Shown: positions 12,430-27,100 of the stretch, one piece after another | Layout: each line of letters begins with the position of its first letter | Position numbering within the stretch: the stretch's first letter is position 1 | Origin: Melanocharis versteri | Taxonomy: Eukaryota; Chordata; Aves; Passeriformes; Melanocharitidae | Assembly (NCBI GenBank): GCA_013397845.1 | Contig: VZTG01001883.1 | Location: forward strand, 2,546,304-2,610,303 | Direction: 5' to 3' | Length of the DNA stretch: 64,000 nucleotides | Position numbers and translations under genes: made by a program | The notes under the pieces: model-generated | What the model was told of the DNA's origin: nothing | The model's input: only the letters and a program-made list of their open reading frames with translations | Databases searched by the model: none

Positions 12430-15400
12430 CTAGTTTAGACTATATTCCTTTATATAACTCAAATTAATGGAATGGATCCTGTTTTAATGAAGAGATCTCC
12501 ATGGAAAGAAGAAAATCTGGAGTTGTGAATTCACTGATCACTTCTTTGCAGCAGGATACTCTAGTCACAGAAAGTTCTGATTTATTTATTTTGCTTTCAA
12601 AGTTGTAACTCTCCTAAGCTCATAAAAAGAACAAAGTGGAACTTAGAAAAGGCAGAAGGATCTCCTTCGCTTAAGTCACAATAGCACTTGTCTCTTATCA
12701 CATTCTTCTATTGTCTGAGTGCTGAATCAGAGCCTTAGTAATACTCAAAGCACAAGTTTACTATCGGCAGAAATCACTGCCAAGAGTAAATGCCCTATAA
12801 ATTCACATCTCAGTATTCTTAATACTAGGTAAATTCACTTTCTCCTTGCTCTTGGCTTAGAAAATAATTTGCTTTTGGCTTAGAATATCCTTTGCTCCAG
12901 TTTTATGCCGCTAATAAGTTACATTAGCTGTGTGTATCCTCATTCTTACCAGCTAGTCTATATCTTCTCTTTCCTTCTTCCATCCACAAACTCTTCTTTG
13001 TTCTGGAGAGAAGTAAGCAGTAGAGAATTGTTTTCTTCTTCTTCCTGAATATCCATTGTACCATCCAAATTGCACCCCATTTTGCTGGACTACAAGACTT
13101 CTTCCAGCTATAGGTTATGATTTGGTTGTGTTTCTAGAGGGATTAAAGGTTGAATATGTTGAATAGGGAGAACAAGCATCTAGCTATTGAATGCGCCTTG
13201 AAGAATTAATAATTATGTTAAAAAAACCCCAAAACAACCAAGTAGAATAAAACCAAAAAAACCCCTTCACAACCTTTCTCATTGTTTTATGTTACCTGAC
13301 CTGGACAAAATGATACTTAAAAAAAATGTTAAAAAACTTCTTTCTCTTTTATGATATGAAATCAAACTTCTTATTAATTCATTACTTTTTAAAATTATTT
13401 TTTTCCTTAAATGCAGATCAAACAAGTCATGTGTGACTCTAGAAAAAACGTTTAAAACTTATGAAAAGCACATTAGCAGAAGTTCTCATTTTTACCTGCT
13501 GCACATGGCAGAAACATAAAACGAAAGAAAAAACAGGGAGAGCATTTTGGAGATCTGAGAAATATAAAATAATTTTGCACAATCATTTCTGGCTTCTGAA
13601 ACACAGTGTGTAGTAAATAGTTCAACAGGAATCTCTTGTTACAGAGAATAACTAAAAGTTTTCTACGGAGAAGAGCAGATTGTTATCGTTCTTGTATCTA
13701 GCAGTGTGTTGAAAACAATGTAGAATGCTGTGGTTGCTTAATACAGTTTTATAATCTAAATCTGTACTTATGTGTGCCTCACTAGGTTGTAGGAGGTTCA
13801 TTCAAAGCATGTGCATGACCCTACTGTAGCACAAAGAATAAAAGTGAAATGCAAAATTCTCAAATCCACAAGAATATATCAAGAAGTCTGGCACAAGGAC
13901 AATCACACAGGTTACTATGAATCATAAATGAAGCGTTTTATTTCTAAATGAGCTTTTTCCCTCCACTGTTTAGAAGCAAGAGAGAAAATCACGAAAAATA
14001 AACCACCAATCCTGTATATCAAATCAATTAAGAAATGCAGTTAACTTTGACCTTCAGAAGTCCTTTGATGTTGGTTTCATCACTCCATTGGGAAGACTCT
14101 ACATTTTTCTTTATATCTGTAAAGTAAATTCTTTGTAAAGTACAACAAGCACCTAACTCAGACCAGAGAGTTTCTTTTGCAATGAACACACTTCAAAAAT
14201 AAATCATAATAATTGACAGATGAGCTTGAACAAATAACACTGCCTTGCTAAGATGCTAGAAAAATTAAAATTCTTATAACTCTTACAAGAAAACAGCCAT
14301 CATGCCAGGTCTTATCTGTGTTAGGGAGGAAAAATATTAATGCTTACCAAATAAACATGTCAGAAAATAAAAACATTTTCAGAATTGAAAATGGTTTTTA
14401 GAGAAAAAAATGCTTTGAGCACAAATAGTTGATATTGTTATTTTAACCTAAGGCAGCAGAGAAGTATCAGAAAAATATCATATTTACTATTGAAACATGA
14501 TGACCTGTGACTCTGTGATTTGTTTTAAATAAGGTATATTTTAAATTGCACAACAGCAGATATTTCTCCTGAACAATCCATCAGTGCCTCTTGACATCAG
14601 CACACTGGAGATAAACTTCAGAGGGATTGTAAAACTGAAACAGTTAGAAAATGGTGTTCCATCGCATATGTATTGCAAAGATTGGTTAGCCTTTACTTGT
14701 TTATTGTTTTCCCTTTTTGCAACGTGTATACATTTTGTATGTATGGGATATTTTATTTTTAAATTCTCTTAATCTGAACCAAATGACATTGTCCATGTCA
14801 ATATATTCAAAACCAAGAAAATGTGGCTAACTGGTCTTAAGAGAGAAAAATTAAGAGCTGAAATATCTACAACCGTTACTTGTCCTCAGAGCATTTGCTA
14901 AAGCAAGTACTGGTGAGAACCTATCTGATAAACTATAACAGAGGTAAATATGAAAATCACAATTAAAATATTCCCAGAGCAGAGTTGAAGTATTTCATAT
15001 TTGATTCAAGCTAATAAAGGGGCACAAAGGATGGAAGGTCCTATTCAGCGTACACTTATAAAGGAACTACACATTGTTCCACTGAGCCTCACAAGGTGAA
15101 ATTTCAAGACAAAGAAACCCACAAACATAGGTTCAAAAAACCATTTCTCCTCTCCTCATCTGTGTTCAGAATATAAGGAGCACACCCGCAACCATAATTC
15201 CCATTTTTCTAGACCTGTGTGTCCATTTGTGTTTCCTTCTACTGCAGTTAAAATGAAATATTACCTTGAATTATGGCTAGGAAAGTCTAGTGAAATATTC
15301 TGGCAGCTATATGCTTTCCAGAAAGGTGCAAAAATTACTCCTATGGAAGTTATGGAAAAATCAAACAAGACAGACGCCATGATCTCCATGAACTGTCAGC

Positions 15401-17716
15401 AAATTTCACAGAATCCATGTGTTTGATCTCTTTGGAATCAGGTGTTGATCCTTGGTGAATGGTTACTCAGTATCCTCTTCAAACACATTTTTTGACTCAC
15501 ACAGTAGCACGGAAATGAGAAGATTTCTACCTTCTAAATCCATGCAAACCACATTTTTCTTATTTAAATAACACCGACTAATACTGCCTTTTAAACTGGA
15601 TCTATAGAGATACTTAAAATAAGAGCGAGATAAGAGCTTTCATCAAGTTTCTTGGGGTCCTATAATGCCCAGATTTAATTTCCTTTGGACACGTCCATCC
15701 CCAGTGGCAGACCTAGATATATTGCAATATTTCACTTTCTTTAGTATTCCCTTCATCCGTCCTCCTCCACATTCTCATGGTAACGACAATCAGGCACTGG
15801 ATCACTGTGGAGGGTCCCAAGAGATCCCTAGTTTCTGTGAGTGGGGAATCAGTGGCTCAGGGCATGCTACAAAATGCATTTAAGTACAAGTTGCTTGTCC
15901 TCTGGATTATCTTGGCTCTATTTCTGGCATTCCCAGCTTTGGGCAACTTCCTTCGTAGCACTTACTGTCAGAGCAGCATTCTCATCATCCAGCAGGAGAG
16001 TATGAGTTGTAATATTGTTGTCCCATATATGTGCCAAGCATTTTTAATAGTAAAGCAGCTCAGGAGATCTCGAAGCTGATAAACCCGCATCAATTGATTG
16101 TTTTTCTATTTAAATTTTGAAAAGTTATAATAACCACACAACACAAACAGTAAGTAAGATAAACAATTTCCAAGGACAAATGAGAAATACTGTAAGGTAC
16201 TTGAGGTATTCGATTTCTAGAATTTGTAGCCCTTCTGCTACCAATTCAGGAACCACCACAATTTGGCCTAGAGTTTTATTACTGAATCTCCTGCCCAGAG
16301 CCTAGAATCATCAAGAGAATTACTGAGGCTTTTGTAATCTTTGAATGAAAGCCAGGTCTAGACTGGAATGAATTTGGGTATGATTTGTGGTTCCCTATCA
16401 AAATATGATCAGATTCAACTGTTCTGTCTGCAGGGTTTTTTTTTTAATTTTTGAATTTGACTGATCTTGAAACTTAGAAGGAGGGGCTAGACAGAGAGAT
16501 GAACATACCTTTGTGAAACATTTTAGAGACAGTTACCACAATCACACAGACTTCTGCTTTCACCTTGAATCAAATAATGGTGCAATTTTATTTTTTAAAA
16601 AACTACCCAAATTTCTCATTAACAACTGGGTATCTTTGATTATTTATTTTAGTTTATTGCAATATTCATTTATTAGTGAAATTTGTTTTTCTTCTCTTAT
16701 TCCAACTTTGCTGTGCTTTATTTTGCCAAAAAGTATTTAACCCCATAGGCTAAGATATACTTTATTTACTGCTCTGAAGTGATAAATTTGGATTGTATAA
16801 GAATCAAACACACATGCCATGTCCACAGAGAGAAAACAGTCCAAAGGCTTCTTGTGAACTAAATCTCATGCGAGCTTTCAGTCAGGGACTTGGGCTCAGC
16901 ACTCTGAATTAGTCACTTACTTTTTTCTTATGTTTCTATGTTTTACCAACAGAAAATAACCCCTGCACCATGATTTAAGGCACTTTCGTTCTTCACGTAT
17001 ATTGAATTCAAAGCTCCCAGCCCTCTGTAGCTTCCCACGCTCACACAGAGTCCCTGATCTCACCCTTTTTGGATAGGATATTCGGAGCCAATGCAGCAGC
17101 TGCTTAATGCAAGTTTTAAATGAAGCTCACTGCAAATATTTGCGGTGGTGAACTAGTCAGGTTTGATCAATGAGAGCCTTTTCCCCCATAATTTTAAGTA
17201 TTCTAGACAAGTGCTATGAGTACTTCTGGCTCTGGGTATGGTTTCACTTAGGAATATGGACAGGGTGGGGCAGGCTCACTTGGGTAAAGTGGGGCATGAT
17301 GAAAGTTTTCCATGGAGAAAAGAATTAAAATTTCAGTAACAGAAAGATTGGGAGCTGAAAAATTTATGTCAGAATTATTTCTTAAGGAGATCTCTTTAGG
17401 GAATGTACTTAATTTATTATTTCAGAAAATTCCACATCTTCCGAAAGGAATACAAACATTCCCAAGGACAGTTCTGAGGTTTTATGCCTAAGAAACTTCC
17501 TACTTGCCTCCAAGGCATTCAGTCATCTTGTTTACTTTGCAATGTCTGGGACACAGTAACGAACGCTTTACTTGATTAGGTCTCGGTGAAGGTTTCAGAG
17601 GCCAAAATTGGTTCACAGCTGTCAGGACTTTTCTTACCATTGCAGGAAGCAGCTGATTATTCTCTTCAGTCTGAATAGTGCATCACTTTACATGTGCATA
17701 TAAGGCTCTGGAGTTT
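12430..17716. other. Non-coding stretch, nothing identified
   Basis: AT-rich, with scattered open frames of 60 to 100 codons that lack coding character. An A/C-rich tract lies at 13221-13262. No recognised transposon and no RNA gene. Confidence 0.6.
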
Positions 17717-17766
17717 TTTCTGGGTTTTTTTTTGTTGTTTTGTTGGGGTTTTTTTTCCCCCATTAT
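17717..17766. repeat. T/G-rich low-complexity tract
   Basis: Runs of T broken by GG and GTTG units, ending in a short C run. Confidence 0.8.
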
Positions 17767-17990
17767 TTTTCTCTCTTTAACTAGCCACAGAGTCATGTAT
17801 AATATAAAATTCTTTATCAGCAAATTCAAACTTGAATTTATAAGAAAAAAAAAATCAAAAAATATTATTCTGTAGTTACTAGTTCTAATTAATAAATCCA
17901 AAATAACCTGCAGGAAGCTCAATTATTTTGCATGCAATTTCTCGGAGAATTAAAATCACAACATGAGCAGGAAAAAAGTCCACCCTCACC

Positions 17991-18068
17991 CACCTCAAAA
18001 CACCCAACCAATCAATCAACCAAGCAAAAAAACCCCAAACCCCCAAAAACCAAAAACCCAAACACCAC
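17991..18068. repeat. A/C-rich low-complexity tract
   Basis: Almost entirely A and C on this strand (AACCCC, AAAAACC and CAATCAACC units). It is the complementary type to the T/G tracts. Confidence 0.85.
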
Positions 18069-21000
18069 CCTCCATTCCCACTGAATAAGAGGAAGTAGTG
18101 AATATCTGAAGTCTAGATTTTTGATACCTGGGGTGTATATAGATATACACAACTGACAGGACACTAATTTTAAGTTCCTGTTCACATACTAATTTTAGTG
18201 ACTGAACCAGGCTAGCAACCTCTTTCTCTGTTCATCTTAGACTACCCTGTACTTACCCTTCCTTTTGCCTTCCCCATTAGAGTGTCATTGCCAGCAGAGA
18301 TTTGTATAACCCCTCATGCAGCTGATGGAAATCGTCAGAAACTTTTCTGTTAGGGGTTCAAATGGCTACAAAAGAACCCCAGGTGAACAGAACAGTCCAC
18401 TTTATTTATCATAAGTATCTACACATTTCACCCTACAAATGTCTGTTTTCATTGACATAATCCCTTTCCCAACCCTAGATCTCTCTTATTGTCTATATGG
18501 AGACTACTGAACTAAAAGACGAATTCAGAGGTTACATCACAGATGTGAGGTTCTGTGGGGCTCTCCTGAAGTGACTACTAATAAAAGCTTAAAAAGTCGG
18601 GAGGTGAAGTATGTGACAGTTAAAAAGAGTCCTACACATTTCATTGATGCTAAGTAATGGTAAGCGCTTTGGTTCAGCCTAGTTATAATTTAGCTTGAAG
18701 TTATAGGTCAGCAATTGTTTTAACTGAGAAGGCTCAGACATTATTTCCTTTAAAATATCCTCTAAATATCCAGATTATGAACAGAATATCTTATTTCTAA
18801 TTTACAATTAGATTTTAAAACTGATTTTGTAAATCAGTTTCTTCATGCTGTGCTGCTTTTCTTCTCTCCCTCAAGTTCAGTAATGTGATTTAATGGGGAC
18901 TTATTCCCACAATGTGACAAGTGTTGAAGGTCTACCAATAGAAATAAAAAGATACACTTGATGTCTGTGTTGACGATAGTATCTTGTTTCCGTTTTTTCT
19001 GTGTGTGGTGATGTTTCAGGCTAAGCCATGGGAAAGGCTCAAAGAGCATTTAAACAACATCTAAAGTTATTAAAATATGAAGCATGCAGATCTGACATTC
19101 TTGTTTCTGTGGTTCTAAGCTCAAGCATGACTTTAAGAACAGTTTAGGAAGATTGGGATATGCAGCTTTTACTCAGCTGTTTTATATGCTTGATACTTTA
19201 TTATGGGGTCAGTAGCTATATATTCACAAAGATGTTTATCCATTTCACTTGAGTATTAAAAATTCATATACTGAATGGGTATATGTAAAATATTTGAGTA
19301 ATAAGATGTTTTGGAAAATTGACTTATAAATTTTAAATTGAAACTCTGTATTTGCTTGGAACATTACATTTTCCTCATTCTTAAGGGATATCCAGGGTGT
19401 TAAATAGTCTTGCCTTGGGTTTATTTTACAGCTGGCCTAGATTTATTACTTTTAAAAGCAGAGGAATGCATCTTAGCATAAATGCACATCAAACTTATAT
19501 AGATTGTGGAATTTTTTAAAATGACTGATAGTACAAAATTGGAACTCAATGTGTCTTTTTACATACTGCAGAACAGAAACTTAAGACTGGGTAAAGAGTA
19601 TCTATACTGTAAGAAGTATCTGCTTCCTGTGTATTGTCCTTGTATGCTCAGATAGTGACGGAAAAGTACTGTTTTAAAAACATCTTTCTCCACGGCTGTG
19701 GTGGCTTCTTTTGCATTCAAGGACAGATGTACCTTTTATAAAAATTCACAACAGTGAATGCTTTCCTCTTCATTTTGATTACTTGTATGTATCACTGTAT
19801 ACTCTTTGTGATCTTTTTTTCCAAGGCTCCATAACAGGAAGATTCCTACCAGCATTGTAGTTTTTTTAATGTTTTCTATTGCAGTCATGAGAGGGACTAC
19901 ACTAAAACAAGAAGGACTACATTCAGACAGGTTGAATTTTGTGGAGACAACTGAGATTAGGTGCCTACAGGTCCGTGTCTACACGTGAGGGAGGTGACAG
20001 ACCTGCCACTACAGTTAACAAAGAGAAAGCCAATATCATCAGTGCAGCCTAAAATACTTTTTCTGCTGACATACTGTAGGTGTCAGCTTTAAGGTAAGCT
20101 GAATGGCTGCCTAAGCTGTTTTGACTTTATTCGTTAGGTCTTATTTAACTAACGTGTCAGTGGAGGTAGCTATGTGACTAAATCTGCAGCTAAATCATGT
20201 ACTAGTGAGAAATAAACTTACTAACTTACTTAATTTCCAGACAAAATAAGTTCTTCATGTATTGGTGGGATAGATTTTGAGAGCATTGCAATTAAGAAAA
20301 AAACCCCTGTTTTCATATCAATGGAAATAACTCATATGTTTGCTCTTTTAGGTAACATATGATATTTCCCTATTCACATAATAATATTGAAGGGGCACAG
20401 GAATAATTGCCTGGATTCACTGACCAAGCTTCTTTCAATCATTTAGTTAATTTCTGTATTCATAACTTAGTTGAATAATTGGAAATCCCATGTGCTATTC
20501 ATGGTAATGATTAATAATGATTAATTATTAAATGCTTTGGATTTACAATACCCAGAAGCTTGCTTTGTGGTTTTTACCAATAAAAGGTCACAATAAATAT
20601 TTAAATTAGACTTTAAATCATCTATAAAATTACAAATTGTCATTTTCCTGAAGTCACAGTGAAATGTTTGGCCCAGGTAATGTAGCAGGTCAAAGTAGAG
20701 ATCCATAGTGGCTTTTGCCTTCACAGTTTTATGGAATTTAAAGTAATCCTAACAAGTGTTACATGAGTCTTTGAGAAAAGAGTGAAGATATACAAATAAA
20801 ATGGGATTACTGCTCAAGATAAACAGACATATCTGCAAAAGTTGTTCATCTACCTACAAATACCAAGTTAATTGGATGTATAACTAGGATGTGTGAGATG
20901 GCATGAGACACAAAAAGAGTCCTGAGTAATGGAAGAAATGTTAACTTGGTTATTCAAAGTTGAGAGAGTTGCTGGTGAGAAGTCAACAATATCTGAAAGG

Positions 21001-24000
21001 AGTTGAAGAAATTGTGGGAGTTCAATTAAGGGTTTTTTTTAATCTATGTGTTAAGAAAAATACACTCTGAAGTTCCTGAGGTTAACTGCCCGTGTATATT
21101 TGTATACATGTTTATGATTTTTTGAGAATAGTGAATGAGAATGTCATAAAGGATCTTGAGCTGAAAACCCTTGAAGCCAAAGTCTGGAGCTTTTGGGGTG
21201 TTTTTAATGATCAGAGTATAATCAATGCCCTTCCTCCATACTATCTCTCAAAGTGTCTCACTCTCAACTCAAAACTCAAAAGAAATTTTAAGTGACACTC
21301 GTTATTGATGACACCACTTACTATCCTAATGCATCAGTAAAGCAGCAGGACAGACATTATGGTGATAAGGCAATATGTAGACTTTTGGTTTTCCTAGGGA
21401 TTATTTGGATAAACTCTTAAAGAAAATAAATTGTATTAGCATTTTCTAATCCATCCCATGAATGAGTGGAGTAAGAAGACCACAGCTATCTGTTAAAAGC
21501 TATTCCAAAAAAGGGAACCTGTATCCTGAAGTCTCCAAGAGGGAGAGGCATGAAGTCTGTTGGAATTTGTATTTTAAATTTGCAGTTTGAGAAGAACTCT
21601 TAGTAACTTAATTGTATGGAAACAACAAATCCCTCTGCTCCAAGCTCATCTCATTATTTTAATGCTTATCCCACAATCCTATAGTAGATGGTTTAAGAGA
21701 GTTCTGTTATCTTTCATATCGCTCAAGTACTGTTAGAATTATCAACCCCGTGTGAAGTCTTGGGTAGCAAAATTTGTCATATGGGGCCTCCAAAGCCTAA
21801 CTGACAGAGAGATTAAATGGTCTCTATAGAGTCTGTTAGTCATGGAAAGTTATTCTGGTGTTTGATTTTGTGAGAATCAAAGGATGTGCTGTTGTTCTGT
21901 TGCCTTCTTTTGTTCTATGTGTGTCTGATTGCTTGTGTAGTTATTTGCTCTTCATACAACAGAAATTACTTTGGACTGCTGAGAGAAAACAATAGGACAT
22001 TTTCAGAGAAAGGACAGAATTAGACAGTTGTGTATAACAAATTCCTCTGAGTGGGAATGACATCAATCAATGGGTACTGTTAAGCTTTCTTGGAGTATTA
22101 ATGTTTCCAATTGTCTTTTATTAAAATCATTACTTTTCATGAGAGAAACCATTGCTGTTATCCAAAATGTGCGGGTTTTCTATAGGTAACACAAAGTGTT
22201 TAAAAGTTTATTATAAAAAAAAGAATGTGTGTTATAATAAAAGTGATTTATACTCAATAGCCTATTTAGAACACAGAAGAGTGTAAAAATGTCAAGATGT
22301 GAGTTTGTCAAACATAAAAGGCAGCTTTTCTTCTGGTGAAATATGTGACTGTTACTGAAATAATTTTTTTCTTCTCTTGTATAAACATAATCAGTCTCAA
22401 CTGAAATGACTTACAGCTCAATTATATTTTGCATGTAATCAGTTCCAAACTCTGTGTAGGTGCACAGAGATGTGGAAATCAGCAACAGATCAGAAAAGAA
22501 AACAGAGGGTACCTTTTTTTAAAAGACACCTGAATAAAAGATAGGAATAATGCAATGTTGGGAACAACGTTGGTGCCAGGCAGACAAGATCTAAATAGGA
22601 ACTGATGAGAGATGTCCATAAAACAAAAGTCTTCAAAGATGTCAATGAACCATCAAGTCTACAGCTGTCTCCACTATTTTTTATCAGAAACTAGTGCTTA
22701 GCACCACTAGCAGAAAGAGAGATAGACAAGAAATATAGGGGGGAAAAGACAAAAAAAATATGGACATAAGAAATTTCCAGTGTTCTGTCTTTGGGTCTAG
22801 AGTTTTCCTGTACTAGAGGAAGAAAAGCCTTTGTTTAGTCTCTTTAAAACACATTTTAAGACATTATTTAATACCAAAATTGACTCTAACACTTTTGCCC
22901 ACCATTAAAGTTTAGAAAATGAAGACTTACTGAAAATTAAGAAGAAAGACTTCACTTTTCTGATATATCTGGCTGCTAAACAGGTGCATTTAAGCAGTAA
23001 ACTTACATGTATTCAGAGAATAGATGGAAAGGAGGTCTTCTGCATCCTGTAAGAACTGTAGAGATATCTAGCATGTCTAGGTGTCATGAGAAGGGAGTGA
23101 GATGTACTGGTAGGAAACAAGGAGATAAAAGTTGTGAAGTAGTATATTACTCTGTTACTTTACAGTACAGAAGAGAATGGAGTGAAAATCACCATAATAA
23201 TAAAACATAAAGGTAAGCAAACTTCCCCCTAAACTCTGGGGAAGCTCTGAACTCGCTATAAGTGTTTGGATCAATACCTGAGTCTGTGATGAAATGGGAA
23301 ATACTAATGAACAGTCCTGATTAACAGGCTTATTCTCATCCCTACCAAAACACTAGCCTTTGTTTCTGCCTCAGAAGAGTATATTCTGGTCACTTATACA
23401 AAGAGAAATGGAATAAAAAAATGTATAGAAATGGAAAGCAAAATAAAATGTGATTTAGATATAATTTTACAGAAGTGGAGCACATAAAAGCTCAATCAGC
23501 TACTGTTTTAGAAAACAAGATTGCTGAGCTTTGCACACATAATAGGAACTCCCTGGATAATTCTCTGGTTTGAACAGTAATTGCAAACTGTGCAAGATGC
23601 ATTCATAAGCAACAAGATGTAATTGCCAGCATTAGTGACTACAGAGAATACATCTGTTTTGATCCAAATTTTGAAAATTTCATGATAAATAAAATTTCAC
23701 CATAGTTGAGGCATTTTTAGATCAATATGGTCACATGTGGGGCCCATTTTGTTTATGAAACCTTTGATGCTCAGCTGAGCTTTTCCCAATATGCTAACTG
23801 TTCTGCAGAAAAGTATTGAATTTCATTAAATTGACTGAACTTTTCCCTGATTAATATCTCTAAAAATTTATCATCGGACTTAATAAGCACCTTTACTTCA
23901 GTATACTCACTGTCAAAAGTTTTCTACTTCAACTATGAGATTGCTGAAACAAATGTCTGAATATTTGTTTTTACAGTAGCTGTATCTTCCTTGGATAGAG

Positions 24001-24077
24001 GTTAAACCAGTCAATTAAAACACAGATATTCTGCTATCATTTTCTACTGTGAAATTAAGGACAATTTGACAGTGTTT
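18069..24077. other. Non-coding stretch, nothing identified
   Basis: No gene, CR1 or LTR recognised. Around 20503-20530 a TAATGATTAA unit occurs twice in tandem, which gives several ATTA cores and a short AT palindrome. The block 23480-23650 has balanced composition and several TAATTG-like motifs but no coding frame. Confidence 0.6.
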
Positions 24078-24141
24078 TTTTTGGATTTTGGATTTTGTTG
24101 TTTTGGTTTTATGTTTTTTGTTTTTTGGGTTTTTTTGCTTT
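24078..24141. repeat. T/G-rich low-complexity tract
   Basis: TTTTGG/TTTTG units with a few interruptions; similar in kind to the tracts at 1.6, 11.8 and 17.7 kb. Confidence 0.85.
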
Positions 24142-27100
24142 TTAATCATGAGGCTGAGCAGTGTAGGAGATCAGACATGAGGCCTAGATCATGTCATGTA
24201 TGTCAGTGTAGGTCTAGAACAGTTGTGAAACATCTGTCCTGACAGGACAAAATTAATTAGAAGTATGAAATCAGATCCTCTTGAAGCAGTTATTAAGTCT
24301 TTCTGTTGTTTACCTGCAGGTGAAATTAAATCCTTCAGTTCTATGTCCATACTATTTTATTTTATTTTGTTTCATATTTCTCTTTCTGTTGTGCCCGACT
24401 TCTTTATTTTCTCTTCATATTTTTCAAGTTTTAGAATCCCATTCTCATCAACATGAACTTTATGAATGTTTTATCCTCCAAATAAGTGTGTACCCTTTTT
24501 GGCGTATAAAGAAGGAACAGTAATGAAGCCTGTGGCCCTAATCTGGTCTTTAGAGATAGTGCACCAGTTAGCCAGTGTAAAAGGGTCCTGCAAAAGCTGC
24601 AGGCCCTTGCTACAGTGCTACTGCTCCCATATAGCAAGCGCCAATCTTTTATTTGTCTCTGTACTCTAATTTCACAGAAGCCTCGTGTGCCAAAGCAATT
24701 CAAATAAACACTTGAATAAGTTGGAAATATTGTTAAAGGATGAGACAAGGATGTAAAATAGCATGCAATAGGTTCATGAATTAATTGTTCTGGTGTGACA
24801 AAATATCTTACCCTATTATTATGTCCTCTGCTTTGGTTCTGAGAGCAGAATGTTTATTGAGAGCTGTCATCCGTAGCAATTTTCAAACACACTACACAGA
24901 AAACAAAGGAAATGTCATCGCTCTATGGACAGTATTTGTAAGAGAGGCTTACAAGTTAGAAATGGGCACTACCGGAGGATGAGCTCTGACATCAGAGTCA
25001 AGTTTTCCCCATAAGATTTAATGACCTTCCTCTTAATATCCTGAGCTATACAAAAAGGTCTGTATAATGTATGCACATTTAGAAATCTGCACGCCCTCTT
25101 CACTGTGCAGCACAAAAGCAAGGAAGGCAATGAGAAATCCTCCCCCGTAAGGCAGAGCTGTCAGAGGAAGCAGCGCAGAGCTGCACTCCACATCTTAACA
25201 AAGCACTCTGCAGGAACCTGCAGCTGGTGCACTGTGATTTCAAGACAATGTGCCAAGGCAGGGAGATGGAAAGGCACTAACCAGTTACGCTGTGCACTCT
25301 GGGGATCCCTGACAGCCCAGCACACACATACTGAAAAAGCTTTGGAGAATTAGCACTCGTTGAACTCTCACTCCGTAGGGGAAAGTAACTCACAGGAAGG
25401 CATGCTGAATTATAAAGTCAAAGTACAAAACAACACAGGGATGGGTATAAAGCAAACAGGCTTTCATGATTCTTGAGCATGGAAAGTGATTATTCAATGC
25501 TCAGATCTGGGAACAGATCCTTTCCCTTCCCAGCAGTACACTGTTATGATGAGAGCTCTCTACCTTCCTCTCCTGTATCATAGGAAGTAACACTGCAGGC
25601 AACACACCTCAGAGATATGAATGGTGTGTCCTTAGTAGAGAGCAATTAAAACCCCTTCATCGAAGAAGAAGAGTACTGAGGCTACCAGCATGTTGTAGCT
25701 ACTATTTTCAAGAATTAATAGAACAAAATTTTTCCTCTTCAACCTCCGTGGTACGGTAGGTGCAGACTGGACCTGAGAGAAAATCCAGGAACTAATGTTT
25801 AACTTCTTGACACTAATTTCATGTAGATATGGAATTATGTCTTTATGTATTTATACATATTATTTTGTATTTGATGTATATGAATATATACAGACTTATA
25901 CCTCCCTATATATATATATTTTTTAATGAAGATATAATTGGTGTAAATCTTGCTTTAAAGAAATAACATTAAAAATACTTGATCTATGTCTCTTGGAAGT
26001 AGGATGTTAATCATACAGTAAAGGTAGTGGTGAACGACAAGGTACAGTGACTTGAAATTGGCCCCAAATCTACAAATCTAGCTTCCACTGACCTAGTAGT
26101 TTTAAAGAAAATGTAAGAAATTGCATAAATTCCTCTTATATATGGAATTTATTGTGCAATTACATAATTGTTTTAAAGTGATCTGTGGCTGTACTAGTAG
26201 ATTTGGTGCACCATTCCTTTCCCTTGAGACTGGCCAGGAGCAATGTTCCACATCTGTGCTATCAAACTTTCCTTGTCATCAATATATTTTGCCTGAATGT
26301 GTTTTACCTACTGGCAATGGTCACTCCGTTGTAGTAAATCCTGATTTGTACCTGGACATCATTTGGGAGTGTTATATGCAAAACAGGCTTTCAGCTATTC
26401 TACTAATAGACAGTGATTGAGTGTCTGGAGGCATTCCCTCCTGCTGCTTAGTTTAACAGCACAAACCTATGCTGACAATCTCCTCAAGGGCTTTCCTACA
26501 ATTTCCTTGTTCCTGACCTCTATACTGCCTCCTCAGGGCTGGTATAGGAGCTCATGCACCTTCCTTTCTGGTTTCCTTCCTTTCCTATGGTTATACTCTG
26601 AGAACCCTCAAGTAAGTACAAATAGCGTCTCACAGAAGCAATATAGCTGCAGCAGCAGCTCCCTGTGTGGTCTAGCTGGTCCTTTTCTGTAGGACTTGAA
26701 CTTGCACTGTAATAGAGATATACAACCTGACTCTGAGGTTGTTTGGGTAGCTTCTTAGGTGTGGAGGCTCTCAGTATGGACTACAGCCTTCAGATTCCAC
26801 AGGAGTGGAACTAGAAGTGTGTAGAAAATGTAGCTGTTGTCTCAAGATGCTATTTTGGGTAATTTTTATAGAAGTGAAACCCAAGTCTGCACCCCAGATT
26901 TTTGATATTAATGAGTCTTTCGAATCATTCAAGCTTCATTTAAGCCCTAAATTCACCAGTGTCCTATTTTTTTTCAGTATTCTTTTATAAGTAGATGAGA
27001 ATAATTACCTTTGTGACTTTACAGTATTTATGCCCCATTTTGAGGGGCTCATTAAAAATAAACAGTATAGGGAAAAGCAATTATCTTTACAAACATCAAC

